This document shows positions 16,122-25,009 of a DNA stretch of 64,000 nt, in pieces. The translations under genes were made by a program, and so were the position numbers. Below the pieces are notes generated by a model. The model searched no databases. It was not told where the DNA came from and saw nothing but the letters and a program-made list of their open reading frames with translations. The first letter of the stretch is position 1. Each line of letters opens with the position of its first letter. Origin of the DNA: VFJZ01 sp038321545 (GTDB lineage: Bacteria > Actinomycetota > Thermoleophilia > Gaiellales > F1-60-MAGs149); the NCBI GenBank assembly GCA_038321545.1, contig JBBQFB010000001.1, positions 1 to 64,000 of the forward strand, written 5' to 3'.

Positions 16122-16127
16122 TACCCT
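16122..16127 (+). promoter_or_regulatory. -10 element of the P5C dehydrogenase gene (leaderless type)
   Basis: TACCCT, 6 bases before ATG 16134; divergent from the response-regulator promoter 45 bases away. Confidence 0.6.
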
Positions 16128-16133
16128 CCGTCC

Positions 16134-17696
16134 ATGGCGACGAAGGTCACATACATCTCCACGTCACTGCCGAGCGACGAGCAGAACGCGGCGTTCGATG
16201 CCGCGGTGGCCGACGTCCGCGCGCAGGTCGGCGCGCACGAACTGATCATCGGCGGCACGACCCGCGCCGGAGGGGCAGGCTCCTTCGAGGTCAAGAATCC
16301 TGCGAACCACGAGGAGTCGCTCGGCACCTTCGCCGAGGCGTCGGCCGGCGACGTCGCCGACGCCGTGGCCGCGGCCCGGGCGGCCGCGCACGACTGGAGC
16401 TCGACGCCGTACGCCGAGCGCGCGCGGATCCTCCAGCACGCCGCCGATCTGATCCGCGAGCGCGTGATGTTCCTCGGCGCCGTGGTGGCGCTCGAGGTCG
16501 GCAAGAACCGGGTCGAGTCGGTCGGCGAGGTCGAGGAGGGCGCCGACCTGATCTCCTACTACTGCGACCGCCTCGTCGAGCACCACGAGTTCCGCACCGA
16601 CCAGGAATCGCAGACCGGCGAGGACCGGAACACGTCGGTGCTGCGACCGTACGGCGTGTTCGGCGTGATCTCGCCGTTCAACTTCCCGTCGGCGCTCGCG
16701 GCCGGTCCCATCGGCGCCGCGCTCGTGGCGGGCAACACGGTGGTGTTCAAGCCCGCCGAGACGACGCCGTGGTCGGGCGTCCTGCTGGCCGAGATCCTGC
16801 ACGAGGCCGGCGTTCCCGGCGCCGCGTTGAACCTCGTCACGGGCGGTCCCACGGCCGGCAAGGCGCTGGTCGCTGCGCGCGGCGTCGACGGCATCGCCTT
16901 CACCGGCTCCTACGACGTGGGCCGCGAGATCTACCGGACGTTCGCGATCGGCGAGCACTACTCGCGGCCGTGCATCACCGAGATGGGCGGCAAGAACCCG
17001 GCCATCGTGACGGCCACGGCCGACCTCGAGAAGGCAGCCAACGGCATCCTCCGCTCGGCCTTCGGGGCCAGCGGCCAGAAGTGCTCGGCCTGCTCGCGCG
17101 TGCTGGTCGACGAGCGCGTGCACGACGCGCTGATCGAGCGGCTGGCGGAGGGCGCGAAGTCGTGGACGGTTGCCGACTCGGTCGCCGCGGACTGCCGGCT
17201 CGGCCCGGTGAACAACGCCGAGGCCTACGAGAAGTACCGGCGCGCGTCGGCCGACGCGCGCCGCGACGGTCGCGTCGTGGCCGGTGCCGAGGTGCTCACC
17301 GACGGGGCGTTCGCCCGCGGGTACTTCGTGGCGCCGACCATCGTCGCCGACCTGCCGGCCGGGCACCGGCTCACCACCGATGAGCTGTTCGTGCCGTTCG
17401 TCGTCGTCGAGCGGGCGGCCGACCTGGACGCTGCGATCACGGCGGCGAACGCACAGTCGCTCGGGCTCACGGCCGGCCTGTTCAGCGAGGACGAGGACGA
17501 GAAGCAGCAGTTCCTCGACCGCATCGAGGCCGGCGTCGTGTACGTCAACCGCGCGGCCGGAGCGACCACCGGCGCCTGGCCCGGCTACCAGACCTTCGGC
17601 GGCTGGAAGGGTTCCGGCTCCACCGGCAAATCGGCCTTCGGGCCGCACTACGTCCAGCTGTTCATGCGCGAGCAGTCGCGCACCATTCTCCCCTGA
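16134..17696 (+). CDS. pruA: 1-pyrroline-5-carboxylate dehydrogenase
   Basis: 520 residues, the length of monofunctional P5C dehydrogenases (RocA/PruA). It oxidises glutamate semialdehyde to glutamate with NAD in proline and arginine catabolism. ISPFNFPSALAAGPIGAALV, FTGSYDVGREIYR, E283 in TEMGGKNPAIV and the nucleophile C317 in GASGQKCSACSR are present, as are the P5CDH-like GQK and GWKGSGSTGKSAFGP motifs. Proline dehydrogenase (putA/fadM type) is not adjacent. Two small genes follow closely and are probably co-transcribed. Confidence 0.9.
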   Translation: MATKVTYISTSLPSDEQNAAFDAAVADVRAQVGAHELIIGGTTRAGGAGSFEVKNPANHEESLGTFAEASAGDVADAVAAARAAAHDWSSTPYAERARILQHAADLIRERVMFLGAVVALEVGKNRVESVGEVEEGADLISYYCDRLVEHHEFRTDQESQTGEDRNTSVLRPYGVFGVISPFNFPSALAAGPIGAALVAGNTVVFKPAETTPWSGVLLAEILHEAGVPGAALNLVTGGPTAGKALVAARGVDGIAFTGSYDVGREIYRTFAIGEHYSRPCITEMGGKNPAIVTATADLEKAANGILRSAFGASGQKCSACSRVLVDERVHDALIERLAEGAKSWTVADSVAADCRLGPVNNAEAYEKYRRASADARRDGRVVAGAEVLTDGAFARGYFVAPTIVADLPAGHRLTTDELFVPFVVVERAADLDAAITAANAQSLGLTAGLFSEDEDEKQQFLDRIEAGVVYVNRAAGATTGAWPGYQTFGGWKGSGSTGKSAFGPHYVQLFMREQSRTILP

Positions 17697-17705
17697 GGTG
17701 ACGTG

Positions 17706-17972
17706 ATGGAAGGCAACTTCGGCTTCGGCTTCGACCCAGAGATGCTGCAGCGCGCGCTCGGCGACATGGCCGATCAGGCGCGGCAGTCCCAGCAGGTGGC
17801 GTTCGCCGACGCGGCGATCAGCCTGGCCGTGCAGATGACGGTGGCGGCGGTCGGGCAGATCGCGCCGTCCGGCACGCCGGAGGAGCAGGCGGAGCAGCTG
17901 CGCGCCGCGATCACGCGCATCTACCCCGAGTGCGTGGCCCTGGTGCGTGAGGCCCGGCAGGGCCTGCAGTGA
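17706..17972 (+). CDS. Small helical protein of unknown function
   Basis: 88 residues from ATG 17706, with GAGGTGA 5 bases upstream; the GTG directly before it is an alternative. It is rich in Ala, Gln and Glu and is probably all helical (MLQRALGDMADQARQSQQVAFADAAISLA broken only by APSGTPEEQ). No signal peptide, cysteines or known motif. It lies between P5C dehydrogenase and a VOC-family gene, whose start overlaps its stop by 4 bases. Real gene likely; function not inferred. Confidence 0.7.
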   Translation: MEGNFGFGFDPEMLQRALGDMADQARQSQQVAFADAAISLAVQMTVAAVGQIAPSGTPEEQAEQLRAAITRIYPECVALVREARQGLQ

Positions 17973-18346
17973 GGTTCGACCACGCCGTGTTGCTCGCCGC
18001 CGATGCGGCGCGCACCGCGGAGTGGTACCAGCGGGTGCTGGGCGCCCGCATCGAGGAGCTCGCCTACGGCAGGATCGCCGTCGTGCTCGGCGACGCGCGG
18101 CTGCACGTGCAGTTTCCGACGTCGACGCCGAACCCGCGTCCCGCCGCGCCCGCCGGCCCGGGCGCGAGCGACTTCTGCCTCGTCTGGGACGGCACCGCCG
18201 CCGCGGCCGTGGCGCACCTCGAGTCGCACGGCATCGAGATCGTGGCCGGGCCGGTCGACCGGCAGGGCAGCTCCGGCACCGGGTCGTCCGTCTACTGCCA
18301 CGACCCGGACGGCAACCTCGTCGAGCTGATGTCCTACGCGGGCTGA
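17969..18346 (+). CDS. VOC-family (glyoxalase/dioxygenase fold) protein
   Basis: 125 residues from GTG 17969, overlapping the upstream stop as GTGA. The two beta-alpha-beta modules of the vicinal oxygen chelate fold are seen. The N-terminal one is FDHAVLLAADAARTAEWYQRVLGA. The second ends in SSVYCHDPDGNLVEL, supplying the last histidine and glutamate metal positions. H4-type and E ligands are visible but the substrate cannot be told. It resembles catechol-dioxygenase-like lactoylglutathione lyases. Third gene after pruA, so perhaps it clears a reactive aldehyde. Confidence 0.85.
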   Translation: MRFDHAVLLAADAARTAEWYQRVLGARIEELAYGRIAVVLGDARLHVQFPTSTPNPRPAAPAGPGASDFCLVWDGTAAAAVAHLESHGIEIVAGPVDRQGSSGTGSSVYCHDPDGNLVELMSYAG

Positions 18347-18429
18347 GGCGCGCCCCGCCACGGGCGGGTTCGGTTTGTGACTTGACCCTCATCCGCCATC
18401 GGGACCCGCCGTAAAAGGCTCCGATCACG

Positions 18430-18435
18430 TACCTT
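18430..18435 (+). promoter_or_regulatory. -10 element of the C26 amidotransferase gene (leaderless type)
   Basis: TACCTT, 7 bases before ATG 18443. Confidence 0.6.
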
Positions 18436-18442
18436 TCGTCTC

Positions 18443-19213
18443 ATGGCCCGCCGCCCCGTCATCGGTATCACGCTGGAGTTCGACGACAACCTGATCCAGG
18501 AGGTCGAGAAGGGCATCCGCACACCTCTCCAGGAGGAGGGCGCGCTCGTCATCTCGCTGCCGCGCGACACGCCCATCCACGAGCTGGATGCGGTGCTCGC
18601 GATGATCGACGGCGTCGTCCTCTCCGGCGGTGCCGACGTCGACCCGTCGTGGTACGGCCACGAGCCGTACGAGCTGACCGTCGCGGTGCCCCCCATCCAC
18701 GATGCCTTCGAGGTCACCCTCGCCCGCCGCGCGCTCGAGGCCGGCATGCCCGTGCTCGGCCTGTGCCGGGGCGCGCAGGTGCTGGCCGTGGCCGACGGCG
18801 GCACGCTCACGCAGGACGTTCCCGCGCTCCACGAGGGCGCGAACCGCCACGCGTGGCCGTGGTACGAGATCGCGATGTCGCCGGCCGGCGAGCACTGGCA
18901 CGAGATCCGGTACGAGCCCGACTCGCGGGTCGCGACGTGGATCGGCGACGGCCCGGCGAACGTCAACTCGTTCCACCACCAGTGCGTGCGGACGGTCGGG
19001 TCGCGTCTGCGCCCTGTGGCCTGGTCGCTGGACGGCGTGATCGAGGCCACCGAGCGCTCCGACGGCGGCGGCTTCGCAATCGGCCTGCAGTGGCACAACG
19101 AGATGATGTGGCGCCACGACGAGCGGTTCCTGGCGCCGCACCGCGAGTTCACGCAGGCGGCCTGGGACTACGCCGCCGCGCGCGAGCGCGCAGCCGTTCC
19201 CTGCAGCGACTAG
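18443..19213 (+). CDS. Class I amidotransferase, peptidase C26 family (gamma-glutamyl-GABA hydrolase-like)
   Basis: 256 residues. RPVIGITLEF at the start, GVVLSGGADVDPSWYG, the nucleophile C108 in LGLCRGAQVLAV and the histidine-glutamate pair in LQWHNE mark the PuuD/C26 family. These hydrolyse gamma-glutamyl amides such as gamma-glutamyl-GABA. Relatives usually have FHPE or WHPE; here asparagine replaces proline between the catalytic pair. It stands alone with its own promoter, not in a puu operon. A glutamine-synthetase-like ligase at 55.2 kb could make a substrate, but that link is speculation. Confidence 0.85.
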   Translation: MARRPVIGITLEFDDNLIQEVEKGIRTPLQEEGALVISLPRDTPIHELDAVLAMIDGVVLSGGADVDPSWYGHEPYELTVAVPPIHDAFEVTLARRALEAGMPVLGLCRGAQVLAVADGGTLTQDVPALHEGANRHAWPWYEIAMSPAGEHWHEIRYEPDSRVATWIGDGPANVNSFHHQCVRTVGSRLRPVAWSLDGVIEATERSDGGGFAIGLQWHNEMMWRHDERFLAPHREFTQAAWDYAAARERAAVPCSD

Positions 19214-19220
19214 GCTGTCG

Positions 19221-19961
19221 CTAGCTCGCGCGCGTGACGGCCGAGCCGCCGACGATCGCGTCGCGGCCGTCGGCGAACCGGACGCGCGCCTTGTGCGTGC
19301 CGTCGTAGTCGGGGCCGAACAGGACCAGCGTGGCGGGCTCGCCGCGCACGGTGCACGGCTCGGTGCCCTCGGGGTCGACGCCGCGCCAGATGCGGATGAA
19401 CGGGTTCGACTCCCACTCCTCGGCAACCGTGGTCGACTCGACGTGGCCGGGGTGCAGGCGGGTCTCGGGCGGGAGGGCCATCAGGACCTCCATGATCGAG
19501 TGCACCTGGTCGGCGTAGCCGGTCTCGCCGCCGCCCATCGTGCCGCCGACCGTCCCCTTGAACAGGCAGTCCGCCGTCAGGCAGTCGGTACCGTCGACCA
19601 GCAGCGCCAGGTGGTCGCGGCAGTGCCCGGGCGTCGCGAGCGGGCGGATCTCGAGGTCGCCGGATCGCACGACGTCGCCGTCGGCGATCGTGCCCGTGAC
19701 GCCCTCCACCGACGACGCCAGCTGATGGGCCAGCACCGGCACGCCGAACCGGCGGCCGAGCTCGCCGACCCGCACGACGTGGTCGGGATGAGCGTGCGTG
19801 ACGAGCACGTGGGTGATCGTGATCCCCCGCCGGGCGATCTCGTCCAGCAGTGGCTCCTCGACGCCGTTCGAGTCGACCAGCACGCCGTGCCCGCCGTCGC
19901 GGTCGGCCACCAGGTATGCGTTCGAGAGCCAGGAGGGATGCTCGGCGCGGGAGATGATCAC
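19221..19961 (-). CDS. MBL-fold metallo-hydrolase
   Basis: 246 residues. LVTHAHPDH (about 53-61), the PGHCRDHLAL histidine, the ADCLF aspartate and LHPGHVEST histidine are the metallo-beta-lactamase-fold ligands, in the order of glyoxalase II-like thioester hydrolases. A C-terminal part of ~50 residues (TVRGEPATLVLFGPDYDGTHKARVRF) is extra. It follows the class III alcohol dehydrogenase by 10 bases, in the same operon. Actinobacteria often pair such genes for thiol-dependent formaldehyde removal, so it may hydrolyse the S-formyl-thiol product (inference). Confidence 0.85.
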   Translation of the reverse strand: MIISRAEHPSWLSNAYLVADRDGGHGVLVDSNGVEEPLLDEIARRGITITHVLVTHAHPDHVVRVGELGRRFGVPVLAHQLASSVEGVTGTIADGDVVRSGDLEIRPLATPGHCRDHLALLVDGTDCLTADCLFKGTVGGTMGGGETGYADQVHSIMEVLMALPPETRLHPGHVESTTVAEEWESNPFIRIWRGVDPEGTEPCTVRGEPATLVLFGPDYDGTHKARVRFADGRDAIVGGSAVTRAS

Positions 19962-19971
19962 AAGAACCTCG

Positions 19972-21078
19972 TCAGTCGAAGTGGATGATCGAGCGGATGC
20001 CGTCCTGCGCTTCCATCAGCTCGAAGCCGCGGTTGACCTCGTCGAGCGTCAGCTGGTGCGAGAGCAGCGCCTCGACGTCGACGTCGCCCGCCATCCAGCG
20101 ATCGACCAGCAGCGGCACCTGCGTCCGGCCCTTGACGCCGCCGAACGACGACCCGGTGACACGCCGGCCGGTGATCAGGAAGCGCGGCACGATGTCGACC
20201 GTCTCCCCCTTGCCGGCGACGCCGATCATGGTCGCGAGGCCCCACGCCTCGCGCGCCGACTCGACTGCCTGGCGCATGACGTCGACGTTGCCCGTCGCCT
20301 CGAAGGTGTAGTCGGCGCCGTAGCCGCCGGTCATCTCCTTGATCGTGTCGACGACCTCGGGGCCCGCCACGAGCGTGTCGGTCGCGCCGTGGTGACGCGC
20401 CATCTGCAGCCGGTCCTCCGACAGGTCGATCGCGACGATGCGCTCGGCGCCCTGCAGGCGGGCACCGGCCACGGCACCGAGGCCGACCAGGCCGCAGCCG
20501 AACACCGCGACGGTCGCGCCGCGTTCCACCTGCGCCGTGAACATCGCGGCGCCGAGGCCGGTCGACAGACCGCACGCGAAGATGCAGGCCCCGTCCAGCG
20601 GCGCCTCGGGGTTGACCTTTGCGAGCGCGATCTCCGGCATCACGGTGTACTCCGCGAAGGTGGAGGTGCCCATGAAGTGGCGGATCGGCTCGCCGCCGCG
20701 CGCCAGACGCGGCGTTCCGTCGGGCAGGTAGCCGAGGCCCTGCTGCTCGCGGATCGCGATGCACCGGTTGGTGCGCGGACTGCGGCAGTGGATGCACTTC
20801 CCGCACTCCGGCGCGAACAGCGTCACGACATGGTCACCGGGCCGCACGAGCGTGACGCCGTCGCCGACCTTCTCGACGACGCCCGCGCCCTCGTGTCCGA
20901 GGACGCACGGCGCGTAGCCCGTCGGGTCGGCACCCGACGCGGTGTACAGATCGGTGTGACACACGCCGCACGCGACGAGACGGACGAGCACCTCGCCGGC
21001 CTTCGGATCCTGGAGGTCGAGCTGCTGGACGACGAGGGGCTGGCCGAATTCCTCCAGCACGGCGGCTCGGATCTGCAT
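19972..21078 (-). CDS. Class III zinc alcohol dehydrogenase (S-hydroxymethyl-thiol dehydrogenase)
   Basis: 368 residues. Catalytic zinc ligands lie in CGVCHTDLY and GHEGAGVVE; the structural zinc site is CGKCIHCRSPRTNRC. The C-terminal half is very like FrmA/AdhC: GTSTFAEYTVMPEIALAK, VFGCGLVGLGA, FEATGNVDVMRQA, IGVAGKGE, SSFGGVKGRTQVP. It likely oxidises the formaldehyde adduct of a low-molecular-weight thiol. Whether the thiol is glutathione, mycothiol or another cannot be told from sequence. Operon with the MBL hydrolase; divergent from mntH. Confidence 0.88.
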   Translation of the reverse strand: MQIRAAVLEEFGQPLVVQQLDLQDPKAGEVLVRLVACGVCHTDLYTASGADPTGYAPCVLGHEGAGVVEKVGDGVTLVRPGDHVVTLFAPECGKCIHCRSPRTNRCIAIREQQGLGYLPDGTPRLARGGEPIRHFMGTSTFAEYTVMPEIALAKVNPEAPLDGACIFACGLSTGLGAAMFTAQVERGATVAVFGCGLVGLGAVAGARLQGAERIVAIDLSEDRLQMARHHGATDTLVAGPEVVDTIKEMTGGYGADYTFEATGNVDVMRQAVESAREAWGLATMIGVAGKGETVDIVPRFLITGRRVTGSSFGGVKGRTQVPLLVDRWMAGDVDVEALLSHQLTLDEVNRGFELMEAQDGIRSIIHFD

Positions 21079-21094
21079 ATCGGGATGGTACGGG

Positions 21095-21122
21095 TTGCAA
21101 GGGTTCTAGGTGTGCCTAAACT
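21095..21122 (+). promoter_or_regulatory. mntH promoter with DtxR/MntR-like operator
   Basis: TTGCAA (21095-21100) and TAAACT (21117-21122) are spaced 16 bases. The -10 is 8 bases before ATG 21131, so the mRNA should be leaderless. Within it, CTAGG-TGTG-CCTAA (21106-21119) is an inverted repeat with the TAGG/CCTA half-sites typical of DtxR, IdeR and MntR boxes, well placed for metal-dependent repression. Confidence 0.5.
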
Positions 21123-21130
21123 GCGAGGAG

Positions 21131-22444
21131 ATGGCAATCAAGGAGCCGCGTCGTTCTCCTGCCGTCTCGAGCGCGCTGCCGGGCGAGGCGCGAGTGCTGG
21201 AGGCGGCTCAGCGATCGCTCACGGGAGAGCGTCGCGGGCTGCGAGGGATCTGGCCGTTCCTCGGCCCGGCCTTCATCGCCGCCGTCGCCTACGTCGATCC
21301 CGGTAACTTCGCCACGAACATGGCGGGCGGCGCGAAGTACGGCTACCTGCTGCTGTGGGTGATCCTGGCCGCGAACGTCATGGCGATGATCATCCAGTCG
21401 ATGAGCGCCAAGCTCGGAATCGCGACCGGGCGCAACCTGCCCGAGGTGTGCCGGGAGCGGTTCTCGCGGCGCACGTCGTTCGCGCTCTGGGTGCAGGCCG
21501 AGGCGATCGCGATGGCGACCGACCTGGCGGAGTTCATCGGCGCGGCGCTCGGCTTCCACCTGCTGTTCGGTACGCCGCTGTTCCTCGCCGGCCTCGTGAC
21601 CGGCGTGATCGCGTTCGCCATCCTCGGCCTGCAGGCCCGCGGTTTCCGACCGCTCGAGGCCGTCATCGCCGGCCTCGTCGGCGTGATCGTGATCGGCTTC
21701 GCGTTCCAGGTGTTCCTCGCCGAGCCGTCGCCGTCCGGCATCGCGAAGGGGCTGTTCACGCCCAAGTTCGCCGGCTCGGAGAGCGTGCTGCTGGCAGCGG
21801 GCATCCTCGGCGCGACGGTGATGCCGCACGTGATCTACCTCCACTCGGCACTCACGCAGCGCCGCGTAGTGGGCGCCAACGACGCCGAGAAGCTGCGCAT
21901 CTACCGGTTCGAGCGCATCGACGTGATCATCGCGATGGGCATCGCCGGCATCGTGAACATGAGCATGCTGACGATCGCGGCCGCTGTCTTCCACTCCCGC
22001 GGGCTGACCGAGCTGGGCGATCTCGAGGACGTGTTCGCCGGCCTCGGCACCTACCTCGGCGACCACTCCGACACCGCCTTCGGCATCGCGCTGCTGGCCA
22101 GCGGCCTGTCATCGTCGTCGGTCGGCACGCTCGCCGGACAGGTCGTGATGCAGGGGTTCATCAAGCGCCAGATCCCGCTGTTCCTGCGGCGGTCGCTGAC
22201 GATGGCACCGGCGCTGGTCCTGCTGGCGATCGGCGTCAACGCGTCCGACGCGCTGATCCTGTCGCAGGTCGTACTGTCGTTCGGCATCCCGTTCGCGCTG
22301 ATCCCGCTCGTGATGTTCTGTCGTGACCGCGAGCTGATGGGCGCGCTCGTCAACCACCGCGCGACAACCTCCGCGGCCATCGTGTCCGCGTCGGTGATCA
22401 TCGCGCTGAACATCTTCCTGCTGTACCAGACCTTCGTCGGCTGA
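21131..22444 (+). CDS. mntH: Nramp-family Mn/Fe transporter
   Basis: 437 residues from ATG 21131; a GTG at 21110 lies within the operator and -10 and is unlikely. About 11 membrane helices. The metal-binding DPGN motif (VAYVDPGNFATN) in helix 1 and MPHVIYLHS in helix 6 are intact, as is the family loop GLQARGFRPLE. It imports divalent metal with protons. The operator-like repeat upstream suggests metal-responsive repression. Its stop codon meets the stop of convergent nadE in a TGATCA. Confidence 0.93.
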   Translation: MAIKEPRRSPAVSSALPGEARVLEAAQRSLTGERRGLRGIWPFLGPAFIAAVAYVDPGNFATNMAGGAKYGYLLLWVILAANVMAMIIQSMSAKLGIATGRNLPEVCRERFSRRTSFALWVQAEAIAMATDLAEFIGAALGFHLLFGTPLFLAGLVTGVIAFAILGLQARGFRPLEAVIAGLVGVIVIGFAFQVFLAEPSPSGIAKGLFTPKFAGSESVLLAAGILGATVMPHVIYLHSALTQRRVVGANDAEKLRIYRFERIDVIIAMGIAGIVNMSMLTIAAAVFHSRGLTELGDLEDVFAGLGTYLGDHSDTAFGIALLASGLSSSSVGTLAGQVVMQGFIKRQIPLFLRRSLTMAPALVLLAIGVNASDALILSQVVLSFGIPFALIPLVMFCRDRELMGALVNHRATTSAAIVSASVIIALNIFLLYQTFVG

Positions 22445-24139
22445 TCAGTGGAAGGCGTTCGTGATCGGCATCCGCCGGTCACGGCCGAACGCCTTCGGCT
22501 GCAGCTTCAGGCCGGGCGGAGCCTGCCGGCGCTTGTACTCGGCGGTATCGACCAGCCGCGCGATCCGGTGTACCAGCGCGGCGTCGCCGAGGCCGAGCGC
22601 GACGATCTCATCGGGCGCCAGGTCGCGCTCGACGTAGGCCTCGAGGATCGGGTCGAGGACCGCGTAGGGCGGCAGGCTCTGGTCGTCGCGCTGGTCCTCG
22701 CGCAGCTCGGCGCTCGGCGGCCGGTCGATGATCGATACCGGGATCCGTTCGCGGCCGGCCCGCTCGTTCAGCCACCGGCACAGCTCGAACACCCGCGTCT
22801 TCGGCACGTCCTTGATCGGCGCGAACCCGCCGGCGGAGTCGCCGTACAGCGTCGTGTAGCCGACGGCGGTCTCCGACTTGTTCGACGTCGTCAGCACGAG
22901 GTGGCCATGCTGGTTCGAGACCGTCATCAGGATCACGCCGCGGATGCGGGCCTGCACGTTCTCGGCCGCGATGCCGGTGGCGTCGGGCACGGCCTGCGCG
23001 AACGCGGCCCGGAGGTCCTCGATCGGCTGTTCGCGGAAGCCGACGCCGAGGCTCTCCGCCACGCGCCGTGCGTCGGACCGCGTCTCCGACACGTTGAAGC
23101 GCGTCGGCATCGAGATGGTGTCGACCCGATCGGCGCCGAGCGCGTCAGCTGCGAGCGCAGCGACCAGCGCCGAGTCGATGCCGCCGGACAGCCCGAGCAA
23201 CACGCGCGTGAAACCGTTCTTGGTCGTGTAGTCGCGAAGCCCGACGCAGAGCGCTGCCCACAGGTCGGCGTTCCCCGACACGGGGTGCGGCGCAATGCGC
23301 GGCTCGAGTCGCGGCCGTGGCTGCGGCGGGTCGAACCGCACGCGCGGCACGAGTGGCTGACGGGTCTTTCCGCGGCGCAGGCGGGTGTCACGCAGGCGGG
23401 CGGAGACGGCGGCGCCGGGGTCGACCTCGCAGACCAGCACCTCCTCCTCGAACGCCGCCGCGCGGGCGACGATGCCGCCGTCGGCGTCGACCACGACCGA
23501 CCGGCCGTCGAACACCAGCTCGTCCTGGCCGCCCACGAGGTTGCAGTACGCGATGATGGACAGCTCGTCGCGGGCGCGCGTGCGCAGCATCTCCTCCCGC
23601 GCCAGGGCCTTGCCGACGTGGTACGGCGAGGACGAGATGTTCAGGATCACCGTCGCGCCGCCGCGCGCCGCGCGACCGGCCGGGCCGTTGGACAGCCACA
23701 GGTCCTCGCAGACGGTGACGGCGCAGAGCGCTCCGCCGGCCTCGAACGCGAGCCCGTGCCGGCCCGGCGCGAACGTGCGCTCCTCGTCGAAGACCCCGTA
23801 GTTGGGCAGGTGCTGCTTGTCGTACCGGGCCTGGATCTCGCCGCCGGCGAGCAGGAACGCGGAGTTGTGGACGCGATCCCGGCCGAGCCACGGCGAGCCA
23901 ACCAGCAGCGGCACGCCGATGCGGCCCGCGAGCGACTCCACCTCGCGCTGGCAGGCGCGCAGGAACGCCGCCCGGAACAGCAGGTCCTCCGGCGGGTAGC
24001 CGCTGATCGCGAGCTCGGGCGCGAGCACCAGATCGACGTCGTCGCGGACCAGGTCGGCGCACGCCTCGACGATCCGGTCGGCGTTGGCGGACACCGCGCC
24101 GACCTGCAGGTCGAGCTGGAGCAGCGCGAGTCGAAGCAC
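22445..24139 (-). CDS. nadE: Glutamine-dependent NAD+ synthetase
   Basis: 564 residues, two domains. The N-terminal nitrilase-fold glutaminase (1-260) has E42 in APELAISGYPPED, the lysine in YDKQHLPNYGVFDE and the cysteine in VTVCEDLW. The C-terminal ATP-pyrophosphatase domain has the P-loop LGLSGGIDSALVA and SNKSETAVGYTTLYGDSAGGF. It makes NAD from deamido-NAD, ATP and glutamine. GTG 24139 lies 9 bases after the stop of the OB/HD gene, forming one operon. Confidence 0.95.
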   Translation of the reverse strand: MLRLALLQLDLQVGAVSANADRIVEACADLVRDDVDLVLAPELAISGYPPEDLLFRAAFLRACQREVESLAGRIGVPLLVGSPWLGRDRVHNSAFLLAGGEIQARYDKQHLPNYGVFDEERTFAPGRHGLAFEAGGALCAVTVCEDLWLSNGPAGRAARGGATVILNISSSPYHVGKALAREEMLRTRARDELSIIAYCNLVGGQDELVFDGRSVVVDADGGIVARAAAFEEEVLVCEVDPGAAVSARLRDTRLRRGKTRQPLVPRVRFDPPQPRPRLEPRIAPHPVSGNADLWAALCVGLRDYTTKNGFTRVLLGLSGGIDSALVAALAADALGADRVDTISMPTRFNVSETRSDARRVAESLGVGFREQPIEDLRAAFAQAVPDATGIAAENVQARIRGVILMTVSNQHGHLVLTTSNKSETAVGYTTLYGDSAGGFAPIKDVPKTRVFELCRWLNERAGRERIPVSIIDRPPSAELREDQRDDQSLPPYAVLDPILEAYVERDLAPDEIVALGLGDAALVHRIARLVDTAEYKRRQAPPGLKLQPKAFGRDRRMPITNAFH

Positions 24140-24148
24140 CGCGGAATC

Positions 24149-25003
24149 CTATTCGTGCCGGACGCCGGCGAGCGCAGCGACGACGCCCGCGTCGAGCGCG
24201 ATGGCGTGCGTGAGGGCCGCCGCCTCCGGCGTCTTCGGGCGACCGCCCGAGATGCAGTGCACGAGCGGCAGGAGGCGCTCGCGCGGCGTGCGGAGACGGT
24301 GCGCCTCGCGCTCCACGCGGCGAAGCGACAGCAGCGGGACGCCGAGCAGGCGCCCCTCCTCGCCGAGCTGCAGCGCGACGCCGGGCAGGAACGCGTCGGC
24401 CGCGCCGACGCAGAACGTGAGCGCCGCAGCGGCGACGACGGACTCGTCGAGCCGCGGGTGCAGCTGGCACGTCTCGCGGCAGAGGCTGGCGACGGCGATC
24501 GTGTGCTGGATGGCACCGCCCGCGTAGGCGTGGTGGCCGTCGACCGTCACCGGCGCCTGGCGGACGAGCGTCCGGAACCGAGCGTCGGCGTAGACACCCT
24601 CGACGACCGGCCGCAGCGTGCTGTCGTGGATCTCGCCGATCAGGAACTCGAGGAAGCCCTCCAGGTCCTCCGTGTCGCGGCGCGCGCCGGGCACGTAGAC
24701 CAGCGGGTCACCGGCCTCGACCCTCTCGACGGAGCGGACGACGATCTGGACGCGGCCTCGGTACTCCTCGACCGCGCCCAGCACCCGCACCGTGTCGCCC
24801 TGTGCGAAGCGCCCGTCGAGCAGCGGCACGTCGTCGAAGCAGACGGCTCGGACGCGGCCCGTGCGGTCGCCGAGCTCGAGCGAGAGAAACGCCGCGCCCG
24901 TCCGCGCGCGCCGCACGTCCTTGCGGAGGACCGCGAAGGTCGAGTCGACGAGGCGGCCCGCGACGAGGTCGCGGATCCACGTCTTGGACTCGACGTCCGG
25001 CAT
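24149..25003 (-). CDS. YhaM-like OB-fold/HD-domain protein, HD site degenerate
   Basis: 284 residues. An OB-fold (about 25-100: GAAFLSLELGDRTGRVRAV, GDTVRVLGAVEEYRGRVQI) precedes an HD-type domain, the layout of YhaM/CBF1 3'-5' exoribonucleases. HHAYAGGAIQHTIAVASLC keeps the first histidines. The metal-binding His-Asp pair that normally follows (in LLHDIGK) reads LTFCVGAA, and a later helix also lacks expected ligands. Nuclease activity is therefore doubtful; nucleic-acid binding may remain. ATG 25003 is set by TAGACT 6 bases upstream. First gene of the nadE operon. Confidence 0.8.
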   Translation of the reverse strand: MPDVESKTWIRDLVAGRLVDSTFAVLRKDVRRARTGAAFLSLELGDRTGRVRAVCFDDVPLLDGRFAQGDTVRVLGAVEEYRGRVQIVVRSVERVEAGDPLVYVPGARRDTEDLEGFLEFLIGEIHDSTLRPVVEGVYADARFRTLVRQAPVTVDGHHAYAGGAIQHTIAVASLCRETCQLHPRLDESVVAAAALTFCVGAADAFLPGVALQLGEEGRLLGVPLLSLRRVEREAHRLRTPRERLLPLVHCISGGRPKTPEAAALTHAIALDAGVVAALAGVRHE

Positions 25004-25009
25004 GGGCCG

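Noticed and set aside
16164..18428. Long minus-strand open frame opposite pruA and following genes
   Set aside because: Antisense shadow of pruA, whose aldehyde-dehydrogenase motifs are complete on the plus strand.
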